Source of the DNA: Heterocephalus glaber
Taxonomy: Eukaryota; Chordata; Mammalia; Rodentia; Bathyergidae
Direction: 5' to 3'
DNA: 64,000 bases
Assembly (NCBI RefSeq): GCF_000247695.1
Contig: NW_004624730.1
Location: 27,989,008 to 28,053,007 of the forward strand
The notes under the pieces are model-generated. The model did not search any database. It saw only the letters and a list, made by a program, of their open reading frames with translations, and was not told the DNA's origin. A program made the translations under genes and the position numbers. Shown one piece after another: positions 55,401 to 64,000 of the stretch (the first letter of the stretch is position 1; each line of letters opens with the position of its first letter).

Positions 55401-56660
55401 CTTTTGTCAATGAAAATTTTATGGAAATTTGTTTTCTCTCTAGTTATATAGGTAAACCTCTATAATCTGGACTTTGTCTCTTGATCCATAAAGTCTAAAA
55501 TTATTCTCTGCCTTCTTACAGAAAAAATTGCCAATGTTTGTTCTAGACAGTAGAGAGATTTTTTTCAGATGCACATTTTCTTTTGTTATTTAAGTGTTTT
55601 AAATTCATTAAATGGTTTTACTTTATTCTCAAGATACAGACCAGAATATTAAGGTGGCTAAAAGGCCCTGGAGACTAGGAGTAACTATGGTCCTGTGCTT
55701 CGTAGCTTGCTGCCTATATTATATGTGTTTTATTGGAACACAGCCATGCCAGTTCTTTCACATATTGCCTGTACTTGCTTTCAAGCTACCATGAGATGAA
55801 TGGCTGTGGGACTGTGTATTTTCCCTAGCCAAAAATGTTACTTCCTGGCTCATTAAAATTTGTTGATCCTAATTTAGTTCTTTTCACCTTTCTAGCCTTG
55901 TGTCACTCATCCCTCTCCTATATTTCAGCTATGGTGACTTGCTATCAATTTTAATGTGCTGGGCATTATAGCCTTTACAGTTCTATTCTGTTTTTCAGAA
56001 GTTTTGTTGTTGTTTTGGAGGGCTTTTTGTTTTGTTTTTTTGGGACAGTTTTGCTGTGTAGTTCAGGTTGGCCTTTGAACTCACTATAAAGCCGACTAAC
56101 CTTGAACTCTTGACAGTCCTTCTACCTCAACTTCATTCATCCTGGAATTATCGGTGTGTGCCACCATGCCCAACTCTCAAAAGTTTTCTAGTCCCATAAA
56201 TTCTCACTGTGTCCTAGTAATTTTTCTTTACCTTTTAGGTGTCCGTCATTTTAAATACTACTTTTCTGACTAGTCAGAGATAGAGATGTATGTTTGTGCT
56301 GTTATAGCAGTGTACACTTTCTAGCTTTTAACTTTAGCACACAATTGCAATTTTGTAGCTATTTGTGTAATTCTTTGTATTTTGTGTAGTAGAGTATAAG
56401 CTCTGAAAGATCAAGAAGCTATATTCTTGCTCACATCTGTATCTCCAGTTGTGTCCACCAACACTCTTATTTATGAAATGAATGTCTATTATAAAGCCAT
56501 CTCTTAATTTTGAGGTATTCCATTTATTTTTATAGATGTACCTGTGTGGTCTAAGCTGGAATCTGGTCATCTTCCTTCCATGCAACAACTTGTTCAAATT
56601 CTTGACAATGAAATGAAGCTCAATGTGCATATGGATTCAATCCCACATCATCGATCATAG
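42967..56660 (+). CDS. SELENOT: Selenoprotein T (complete, 5 coding exons, TGA = selenocysteine)
   Basis: ER-membrane-associated thioredoxin-like oxidoreductase, linked in the literature to redox and calcium homeostasis and to the oligosaccharyltransferase complex. Joining 42967-43103, 50778-50888, 51773-51899, 53788-53875 and 56536-56660 gives 588 nt: 195 residues plus TAG, all junctions GT-AG. The signal peptide is residues 1-19 (MRLLLLLLMAASAVVRSEA). The redox motif Cys46-Val-Ser-Sec49 has Sec encoded by TGA at 50785-50787. A hydrophobic segment lies at residues 84-103 (KLVLIGLIIVG). The C-terminus is HMDSIPHHRS. Length and order agree with vertebrate SELENOT. The start ATG has A at -3. 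A SECIS element is in the 3'UTR, so the gene looks intact. Confidence 0.98.
44586..44669 (-). mobile_element. tRNA-derived SINE with target duplication
   Basis: Duplicated cctgagttgcactttt flanks it. The 3' end reads gtacaggggattgaactcg. Confidence 0.92.
46079..46420 (+). mobile_element. Tigger/MER2-like DNA transposon remnant with SINE fragment
   Basis: Left arm 'tattcatgagttccacatct', centre 'acatagcattttcattgtat ... ccagagatgacttaaagtat', right arm 'gatttgagcatctctac ... gtcctggaaca': the arrangement of MER2-type elements. A 5'-truncated tRNA-SINE (about 46231-46269) is inserted in the centre. Confidence 0.6.
47565..48500 (-). mobile_element. Old antisense L1 interrupted by another repeat
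   Basis: 47565-47797 (tttgcttagtataatctcttcaag through ttgtatatatacccacaattgggattgc) and 48340-48500 (agtaattcaatttttattt ... ccaacagtgcacaaaggttcc) are contiguous in L1. The intervening about 540 bp is a different ancient repeat. Confidence 0.65.
49407..49488 (+). mobile_element. tRNA-derived SINE with target duplication
   Basis: Duplicated caatactaatacttg. The tail after ggtacc is C-rich, not A-rich. Confidence 0.9.
50778..50888 (+). CDS. SELENOT: SELENOT exon 2, carries the Sec codon
   Basis: Acceptor ctgcag, donor gtaagt at 50889. The first base completes Cys46; GTT TCC TGA follow (Val47, Ser48, Sec49), then GYRRVFEEYMRVISQRYPDI through LPQPIY. Codons on both sides of the TGA are the conserved family sequence, so the TGA is not a mutation. 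Confidence 0.98.
50785..50787 (+). other. SELENOT: Selenocysteine codon (TGA recoded)
   Basis: In-frame TGA at codon 49 within the CxxU redox motif, followed by open frame to the natural TAG at 56658. Confidence 0.97.
51170..51555. mobile_element. Nested and inverted tRNA-SINE cluster in SELENOT intron 2
   Basis: Reverse ID-type (51172-51242). Reverse GGTACC-type from 51300, split by a forward near-consensus copy at 51328-51411 and resuming at 51412-51468. Another reverse copy at 51494-51555, truncated where the A box should be. Opposite orientations within 260 bp would pair in the RNA. Confidence 0.88.
51773..51899 (+). CDS. SELENOT: SELENOT exon 3
   Basis: Acceptor gatag, donor gtatgt at 51900. 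Encodes HIASFLSVFKLVLIGLIIVG through IWQWGQENK (residues 84-125), including the hydrophobic membrane-associating segment. Confidence 0.97.
51900..53787 (+). other. SELENOT: SELENOT intron 3
   Basis: AT-rich and unusually free of SINEs. A degenerate (GATA)-like tract lies at about 53020-53062. I recognise nothing else. Confidence 0.6.
53788..53875 (+). CDS. SELENOT: SELENOT exon 4
   Basis: Acceptor cttttag, donor gtaggt at 53876. Encodes VYACMMVFFLSNMIENQCMS through FEITLN (residues 126-154). Confidence 0.97.
53876..56535 (+). other. SELENOT: SELENOT intron 4, SINE-rich
   Basis: Four reverse GGTACC-type tRNA-SINEs (54027-54109, 54297-54384, 54859-54944, 55183-55265), each with a short target repeat. 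Also reverse B1 at 54395-54510, B1-dID at 54680-54845 and B1 at 56015-56175. The rest shows nothing recognisable. Confidence 0.85.
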
Positions 56661-56687
56661 CCCCACCTATCAGCACTGAAAACTTTT
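56536..56687 (+). CDS. SELENOT: SELENOT exon 5: C-terminus, stop and first 3'UTR segment
   Basis: Acceptor tttatag. Encodes residues 155-195 (VPVWSKLESGHLPSMQQLVQ to HHRS), with stop TAG at 56658-56660. The exon continues 27 bases to a gtaagt donor at 56688 and is then spliced to the 3'UTR exon. Confidence 0.93.
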
Positions 56688-56719
56688 GTAAGTAGTTTAA
56701 AAATGAACTAGTTATAGCC

Positions 56720-56855
56720 AAGTGTGGTGGCACATGTCTGTAATCCCAGGCTTAGGCAGAAGGATCACTCGAGGCCAGCCTGGGCTACATTGTGAGTTCA
56801 AGGCCAGCCTGGAATACATAGTGAGAGCCTGTTTAAGAAAAATCAAAAAAACCAA
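56720..56855 (+). mobile_element. B1 SINE in the 3'UTR intron
   Basis: agtgtggtggcacatgtctg ... duplication 'ccagcctgggctac / ccagcctggaatac'. Confidence 0.88.
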
Positions 56856-57320
56856 CTAGCTATAATTCTTATCAGAAATGTTAGTAGATATATATATTAC
56901 ATATATTACCACTTGAGTTTCCAGTTTAAGATTGAAAGATGAGTCTGTCCATCATTAAAATTTATAAGTGTATCAAGAGAGTTTGGACCTACCAAAATAA
57001 GATTGTGCTGATAATTTTATCTCAAAGGCTTAGTAATTGAGCCTGCAACATCATCTTTTAAAAAAACTCTGAACTCCTCATAGCCAAAATTGATGTACTT
57101 ACCTTCAGATAATTAACTGTAAGAGCATGATAATTTTTAGCAGTTTAAGATAGAAAATGTATAAGCAAATGTCTGAATATGATGAGTGTTTAATTTTTTA
57201 CTTTGCAGAGTTGTTCTCAGTTCTTTTCTCATCAGAATTTACATTCTAAGTTTTTATGAACATGATTATTAAAATATTCTTTTTTCTGTATATCTTTCAG
57301 ACATTAAGGAATTTTTGCAA

Positions 57321-57402
57321 GAGCAGCGCGACTGACATTATGAAGGCCTGTACTGAAGACAGCAAGCTGTTAGTACAGACCAGATTCTTTTTTGGCAGGC
57401 TC
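57321..57402 (+). promoter_or_regulatory. SELENOT: SECIS element (Form 2)
   Basis: Directs Sec insertion at UGA by binding SBP2. SECIS quartet: ATGA (57340-57343) opposite AGAT (57382-57385). Helix 2: GGCCTGTACT (57345-57354) pairs with AGTACAGACC (57372-57381), one mismatch. Apical bulge GAAG with the conserved AA (57356-57357), then a mini-helix ACAGC/GCTGT (57359-57363 with 57366-57370). The lower helix is supported by gagc/gctc at the ends. The mini-helix above the AA makes it Form 2. Confidence 0.93.
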
Positions 57403-57995
57403 GTTGTACCTCTTGGAAAACCTCAATGCAAGATAGTTTTTCAGTGCTGGCACATTTTGGAATTCTGCACATTCATGGAGTGCAATAATACTGTATACTC
57501 TCCTATCCCCATTCATCTAGTTAATGTTTCTTTTTAAAATGTAGGTATTATTACTACTTATAACTTTTCCTCAGTCATATTTAAAAAAGGAGAAATTGAA
57601 TTACAGTTTGTTTTTTTTCTCAAGATGTCTGTTAAGTCTGTTTTGCTTTTTTAAATTAATTCTTGTTTTTTTACAGTTTAAAGTCAATGTTTTGGGGAAT
57701 ACAGCTCAAGTTCCCAAATACTTTATAAAGTTTATCAGACATTTCTTAATTTGGCCATGTTCAATTATAGTTTTCAAAATATTGCTGGTTATGAACAATG
57801 CATTATAAGATTATGGGGAGAGGGTCCAATATCTAGAGTACTCAACCAATTTGTGTGTATGTGTGTATGCGTGTGTGATACCAGAGAACTACTACAAAAC
57901 CAACTGCTTTTTAAATCCTATTGTGTAGTCAAGTGTCTTGCCTTGACCAGTCTACTGAGTTGAATTAACTGGGCCTTTACCTTTATACTTAACTA

Positions 57996-58001
57996 AATAA
58001 A
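57996..58001 (+). terminator. SELENOT: SELENOT polyadenylation signal
   Basis: AATAAA about 600 bases after the SECIS, followed by a tgtcag and T-rich region. The likely cleavage site is near 58015-58025. Longer transcripts using later hexamers cannot be excluded. Confidence 0.75.
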
Positions 58002-58227
58002 AAACTAAGCAGATGTCAGTTAAATGAGAAAGTTTCAGTTTATTGTTCAGTGTACCTGTTAACATCATATTTAATGATTGCCTAATTTTTTTTTAAATTT
58101 ACAGATAATATCCACAAGGAACAAACTTTAGATTCATACACAAATAATAAGTTCATTTACCATTTTTAGGATAAATGAAACTCACCTCACTAAATATAAG
58201 TTCACTTGAACCTCTTTACAATATTAA

Positions 58228-58615
58228 TATTGCCAGGTGTGGTGGTGTACACCTGTAATCCCAGCACCAGGGAGGCTGAGGCAGGAAGATTGCTGTAAGT
58301 TCAAAGCCAGCTTGGGCTAGCATAGTTCAAGGATAGCATGAACTATATAGTGAGACCCTCTCAAAACAATACAAAACAGAAAAGCCCCCAAAACATTGTT
58401 ATTAGGTGAACAGAGATCTCTTGTTCAGTAACCTAATTTGTCTAGAACATATATCAAATTGATTGATTGATTGATTTTTTAGGCAGGGTCTCACTGGTGT
58501 AGTCCAGGCTGGCCCTGAACTCAATATGTATCCCAGGCTGATCTCAAACTTGGGATTGTCCTGCTTCAGCCTTCTGAGTGCTGGGATTACAGGCATCCGC
58601 CACCATGCCCAGCAA
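58228..58615. mobile_element. Forward and reverse B1 SINE pair
   Basis: A forward B1 (58232-58380) and a reverse B1 (58478-58612), about 100 bp apart and in opposite orientation. Confidence 0.85.
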
Positions 58616-61600
58616 GAATTTTATTGTATTTAAAAAACAAAATTGAAAAAATTTTAAATTCAATTTTATGCATTGTTCCAGAGTTCTAAAAGGAGTTTTC
58701 TAAAAGCTTAAATTGATAAAAACTATAAGAATTATTTAACAGAAATAGGACCATAATGTACAAAAAAAGTTACATATCAGCAGCAATGACATACTTCAGC
58801 TTCCATAAAATAAAGTAGTAGAGGCAAAAGTTGCCCTAGATTTGTTGGTGGAAATTAAGAGATTTAAGGAAAAGCTGTGAGGTAGTAAAATATTGGTTTC
58901 ACCTAATTCTTTAGTATTATATGATATCTAACTTTAAACTTGGTCACTGAATATTTACTGAATGTATATGAGATAATGACCCAGATTGTGTCAGCCTCAA
59001 GGTGGAACATACTGGGAATTCTAGATTATGGGAATTTAGTCTAATGATTCACTGCAGAAAATTGATTAAATGATTGTCCTTTTTGTAGAACTGTTAACCT
59101 GAGTTCTTCATACAGTGATAGTCAGTAGACTTTAAAAGTTCCTTAAAAATTATTTAGGTATAATACCATTTTATCTTGTGTCAAACTCCCTGTCTCCTGC
59201 AAGTTGAATATCTTCTTTAGTGTGTCTTGGGGTTCTTTTTTCAGCTAATGGACAGTCCATTAGTGACACAGTTAACTTTTTAGCTCATAGACATTCAAAC
59301 TGGGGCCTGAATGTTCCCATGGACCTGACAGGTCAACCTGAAGAACCTAAGATTGAAATCCAGCTTTCCCTATGTTTGTGTTAGGTTAAATAATTGTCTT
59401 TTAGAGAATAGATTTAAGTGGCTTACCCACTGAAAAAACTCAGCTATTTTGTTGACACTCGTCACTATTTTGTCTTACGCTTAGCCATATTTAAATCTAG
59501 AATTTAATAGGGTCTAGTAAAAAAATCAGTAGAACACATGAATGTAAAATACATATAAGGAAAAGGAGAAAGTAAACTAGAGTGTAACTCTTCCACTAAC
59601 ATTTCAAAATTTATTAGTTGCTTAATGGTGTGGCTGTGTAGTTTACAAATGTCTATGCACCATATTAATTAAAAGATTGTAGAACATATCAGCAAATTGG
59701 CTAAAGTTATTGAAGTTTTTTACTGCAGTTGTCATTGTGGAAGAAATTGTTATATTAATAAAAAATGAGTAAAACATGGCTTTATATCTCAGTGTGTAAG
59801 ATATGCAGACAGATATTCTTTCATAATATAAATGACATGGTTTATGGCACTAATCTTAAGGATAGCCTTTACAACTATTAAAATATGGGATCCTAATGAT
59901 GGTTCATTCTTTAAATGTTAATTAGTTTGGAACCTTAATTGGCTGGCAGATATTCTGTCATGGTCATAATTTAAAATAATTCAGATTTTAAAAAATAGCT
60001 TAGGATTTTTAAACATAGGTTAATCTAAAGCTTGTATTAAAATCTTCAGAGAAACAGGTGAGGAACTGTAGAGTTTGTGGACTTACCTCTATGGCATAGT
60101 GAAAACAAATTAATGTGAAAGGAAACCCTGCTTTATGGAATTAAATCTATACTAGAACACTGAAGTTTTGCATAGTTGCTTCATGTTTATAAAAATGACT
60201 TAACACAGGTTCAGTACATTGGGAACATAGGAGATACACAGAATGACGTGAGAGGAAAGTTGTTTCTAAGAAAGTAATTATTCCAGTTAATCTTTTGTCA
60301 CTGCAACATTCTTCCTGGTTAATATTTTAAAACTTTGTATCAGTATGCTTTAAAGGGAAATATTGAATCTTCAAGTATAATTTAAAGCAACTGCTTTGAA
60401 ATGCTAGATTTTCTCACAGCAAAGTAAGCCACGTCATGCTTACATTCTGCTCATTTTATAGTGACCAGTGACCTTGATTTTCACACTAAACAAAATACAT
60501 TCTTACAGTTCTGAGTAGAGAAAAATGCCTACTTTTAGTTTTATTAAAAGTAACTGTAATGGAACTCTGAATTGCTTGGGAAATTCAATCTGAACTATTT
60601 TATACCCTTCAGAGGAAAAGATTGGTTCATATAACCAAAAACTCTGTTGTAAGGTTGGCCGCACGGATTATTAGAACTCTCCTGTAAATTGGTCCCATTT
60701 TCGTCATAACCCTCCACCCTGAATGAGGAAAAAAGGATGAAGGAGAAGGAACGTAGGTAAAATCCCAGAAATGTCCAACGTGTGTCATATTTTCTATCTT
60801 TGGTATTTTTGTTTGTACATGCTAAGCACACACTGTCACTGAGCTTTATCCCCATCCCCAACATTTTCTATCTTTGGATTTTTTCTCTTTTTCACTAGAT
60901 ACCCATTTGTTGATTTTTTTTTCTCATTATTGACTCTGTCCACCTACCTGATTCCTTTTCAGGATCATAATTAAGACAAATCTATGGCTTTGTGGTTAGA
61001 AGCTGCTCAGATCAAATACCTGTTTAACCCAACTGAGAGTTGTTTAGAATTGAAGCCAGCATTTAATTGCTTGACTAAGAAAGATAAGTATTAGAACCAG
61101 AAGGCAGGTTGATACCAACACTCCCTTAGGCCACTGGCTATCCCTATGTGTTGTATGTACTAGCAACCTTACTAGAGGATGAGAACAACTACAGCTCCGT
61201 TGTTCATCTCTCTTGAGTTGCTAAGATAAAGTCTGTGGAAAATTGTGTTGATTATGTTTTCCCCTAAATGCTAAGAGAATGTATTAGAGAATGCTGCTGA
61301 ATTTTATCTTGGTGCTGTGAAGCTATCTTGAGCTTTTGTAGGATGTTCAGCAGCACCTCTATTCTCCCTTCTAGAAGCCAGGAGCAATGCACCTCTCCCA
61401 GTAGTGACCATCAAAACTGTCTCCTGGAGAATAAAACTTCAACTGAGAACAATTGCCTTAGCCAGTTGGTTTATGCATGCATGCATGCATGCATTCATTC
61501 ATTCTAAAGCCATTTTAGTCTTCCTTAAGCATTCAGGCCTGTTTTCGTCATGTTGTCATTACTTTTCTTTACATGTTTTTTTTTTTTGGTACTGTACATT

Positions 61601-61785
61601 TATGTAATATTTTGGATCTCATATCCTTTCCATGTTCTCATATGAATCTTCTGAATACAAAGTTCTTATATCCTTTTCAATCATTGCAGTAATTCTTAAG
61701 CATGGTGTAGCACTGTGGATTACATAGAAAGTATATCAGTTTAAAGGAATGGCTCTATAATATAGATTGCTTTATTTTAGCAATT
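58616..61785. other. Downstream sequence, no gene or clear repeat seen
   Basis: AT-rich, nearly SINE-free for about 3 kb apart from a short ID-like relic at 60820-60862. AATAAA hexamers occur (for example 59757-59762). A (GCAT)n/(ATTC)n tract lies at 61471-61504. Confidence 0.55.
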
Positions 61786-61794
61786 TATTTATAG

Positions 61795-61895
61795 TGCCCA
61801 CCTATAATCTCAGCTACTCAGGAGGCTGAGTCAGGAAGATCTTAAGTTCAAGCTAGCCTGAGCAACATGGTTTGATCCCTTTGAAACAAAAATTG
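61795..61895 (+). mobile_element. Degraded B1 SINE
   Basis: ctcaggaggctgagtcagg ... caagctagcctgagcaac. Confidence 0.75.
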
Positions 61896-62339
61896 CCATA
61901 TTTCTTAAGGTGGTTCACACACACACTGAAGGGAAACAGGATGTAGCAGAGTGGGGATTGCATGCAACTTCAGGAGAAACATTTCCTAGGATATCAATTT
62001 TGCTTAAAAGATTGAGGGAGTTAACACTAAAAACAAAATTTTTATGTTAAAACTAATGAACAATTTAGAACAAAACTTTCATGAATTTTAAAGTAACAAA
62101 ATTGTGCTCTAACAAGCATTCTGGTATTCTTGTAGCATCACATTCTTCAGACATCTTTGATCTTGGTTATATAACTTACAAGTAATGTAGGATTTTTTTT
62201 CCTTCAAAAAATGATTAATGTTAGCTTTTGTGGTCACTCATATTCCCTTTGTATTCTCTGTAAATTTTCTTTTACTCTAGGATTGAGTGTTGTGCTCTCA
62301 GAATTGTTCTCAAATCCAGTCTTGTGTTTACCATTTATT

Positions 62340-62436
62340 TTTTTATTTTATTTTATTTTTTTGGTACCGGGGATCGAACTCGGGTCCTTGTGCTTGCGGA
62401 GCAGGTGGCGAAACCACTGAGCTAAATTCCTGGCCC
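62340..62436 (-). mobile_element. tRNA-derived SINE with target duplication
   Basis: ggtaccggggatcgaactcg near-consensus. Duplicated tgtttaccattta on both sides. Confidence 0.93.
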
Positions 62437-63180
62437 ATGTTTACCATTTAGATGGTAACCTTTGGATGTAATTTAAATTCCTTTTGGCATCTATTTGCTG
62501 CCCATTGGATATGGAGCCTTTGGTTTTGACCTGAGAACATGAAATTCACTGCAATTAAAATACCTAGTGGTTTAGTATGATTATTTTTTCTTGATTTTCT
62601 AAGAAGCCATCCTTGCTCTTTGTGGCCCAGTCAATCCTGTCTTTCTTCCCTAGGAACAATACATTGTCTGTCCTATGAGTATTTCAAGGACATTGATCTT
62701 AGATATCCACTTTGGGGAATAATTTTGCTTATTCCAAATAAAATTGTGTGATAGAAATTAAACTGGCTACTTTCTTCAGACCAAATGAAAACTTCAATGT
62801 TCTCACTTAATACAAATATGAATAAGACCTATGAATCTTATTTTGCTGAAACCTGAAACCTGCAGACATGTTGGGCTGCCTCATGTATGTAGTATCCTTA
62901 TTTCCCACCCAAAGGCCATGACACACTTGTGTTTGGGGAAATAATGGGCACTTGACTGGAGATTTCTTAAGGGTCCCTCACAGTGGAGTTTCAATTCCCA
63001 ATCCTCAGAAATTTTTGAAATTCATTTAGTTAAAAGATACAAAAGGATGCTGAAAAGACTTAGGTTTCTGGGATATAATTCATCATCGTGATATAAACAA
63101 CAGTACAGGACCTATATAACCAAGAGAAACTACATACATGAACCAAGTATGGATCAAATGATCCAAGTTTTCTCTTTGGG
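62437..63180. other. Nothing recognised
   Basis: AT-rich unique-looking sequence. An AATAAA at 62737-62742 has no transcript I can link it to. Confidence 0.5.
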
Positions 63181-63184
63181 AGCT

Positions 63185-63545
63185 GTATTAGTCTGTTAAA
63201 GCAGCTGTTACGAAATGCTATCAGATGGTTTCAACAACAGAAATTCATCTCAGTTCTGGAAGCCAGAAATCGAAGATCAAAATGTCAGCGTTGTCAGGGT
63301 TGGTTACGGGTGAGGCCTCTGGCTTGTTGACAACAACTTTTCTTTCCTTTGTGTATACATGGTGAGGGAGGACAGGAGTATCCTGGACTCTATAAGGACA
63401 GCAGTCCTGTGGGATTGGAGCCTCTGTCTCATGACTTCATCTAACCTTAATCACCTCCCTAAAGGCCATGTTTCCAAATGCAGTGATGAAATTTTAGGGG
63501 TTCAACATAGAAATCTTTGGGTAACAGACCATTTCATATCAGACA
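63185..63545 (+). repeat. Ancient interspersed repeat
   Basis: 'tattagtctgttaaagcagc', 'aacaacagaaattcatctca', 'cacctccctaaaggccatg', 'catttcatatcagacac': related to the repeats at 19930 and 20930. Confidence 0.55.
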
Positions 63546-63761
63546 CTTACATTCTAAGATAGGGAGAGGAGGATGTCAAGCAGAGTACAATTACCTGATC
63601 AAGTTGAGACAATTTGCATGGCAAACAATGATCAAGGAGGGAGTTTTACAAGAAAGAAACCCCCCCCAAATCTGCATAAGCATTCCCTCTCACCAACAAG
63701 CTTAAAAATAAGCGCAGCATAATAGAAATATATTGGTCCTTGTCCCAATTTCTAGGCTTTT

Positions 63762-63918
63762 GTGCTGGGCGTGGTGGCACAGGCCTGTAATCCCAGCACT
63801 GGAGACTCAGGTAGGAGGGTCGCTATGAGTTTGGGGACCAGCCTGAGCTACATAATTCAAGGCCAGCCTGAACTGCATAGCAAGACCTTGTCTCAAAAAA
63901 CAAACAACCCCCCCCCCC
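63762..63918 (+). mobile_element. B1 SINE
   Basis: gctgggcgtggtggcacagg ... gcaagaccttgtctc, tail followed by a C run. Confidence 0.9.
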
Positions 63919-64000
63919 AAATTCTAGGCTTATAAACCCTTAGAAATTTACTGAGTGATGTCTTTTGCTGTTAGTGAGGAGTCCCTTATACCTATACACC

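Larger units (their letters stand above)
57301..58020 (+). other. SELENOT: SELENOT terminal 3'UTR exon
   Basis: Acceptor tctttcag. Carries the SECIS element, then AT-rich sequence with a (TG)n stretch near 57855 and a polyadenylation signal at 57996. Short open frames here (57256-57537 and others) have no coding meaning. Confidence 0.9.

Noticed and set aside
57256..57537. 93-aa open frame
   Set aside because: It overlaps the SECIS and 3'UTR exon of SELENOT and starts in the intron; no protein family resemblance.
233..62436. tRNA genes, suggested by box A/box B-like motifs in many copies
   Set aside because: They lack an acceptor stem and a proper anticodon arm and end in A-rich tails with target duplications; they are SINEs.
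58021..64000. Exons of the next gene known from human (ERICH6)
   Set aside because: I found no conserved coding stretch on either strand; in human that gene is farther away.

Overview
This is nuclear DNA of a placental mammal. Genes are split by GT-AG introns, a CpG-island promoter is present, and most of the remaining space is interspersed repeats. The repeats point to a rodent outside the mouse/rat family: B1-type 7SL SINEs with the internal quasi-duplication typical of rodents, B1 elements fused to a tRNA-derived ID-like unit (B1-dID type), and about 34 young tRNA-derived SINE copies ending in GGTACC plus an A run. A squirrel-related or Castorimorpha (beaver/kangaroo rat) lineage would fit, but the species is an inference I cannot test here. 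The two genes and their order match the EIF2A-SELENOT neighbourhood known from human 3q25.

Region 1 (1-24430) holds the plus-strand gene EIF2A without its first exons. Twelve coding exons (5307-24110) are intact and in frame. They encode 551 residues, corresponding to human residues 34 to the end, minus one residue. Bases 1-5306 are presumably the intron before the first visible exon. They carry two independent solo retroviral LTRs, one with an 83-bp internal tandem repeat, and mariner relics. A polyadenylation signal lies at 24406.

Region 2 (24430-42750) is an 18-kb intergenic stretch with no gene I can support. It is built from L1 fragments (one with the inverted structure of twin priming), LTR relics (one apparently retroposed as a polyadenylated transcript), many SINEs and a GATA microsatellite. 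One GC-richer stretch (28780-29540) matches nothing I recognise.

Region 3 (42750-58020) is the complete plus-strand gene SELENOT: CpG-island promoter, five coding exons (195 residues including selenocysteine 49, encoded by TGA at 50785-50787), a short 3'UTR segment after the TAG stop, and a separate 3'UTR exon that carries a clear Form-2 SECIS element at 57321-57402. Ordinary ORF prediction stops at the TGA and misses this gene.

Region 4 (58020-64000) is downstream sequence with sparse repeats and no gene seen. The two proteins are not a pathway unit: EIF2A is a cytosolic initiation factor and SELENOT an ER redox protein. I found no convincing previously unknown system. The most informative items are the recoding apparatus of SELENOT and several unusual mobile-element structures.
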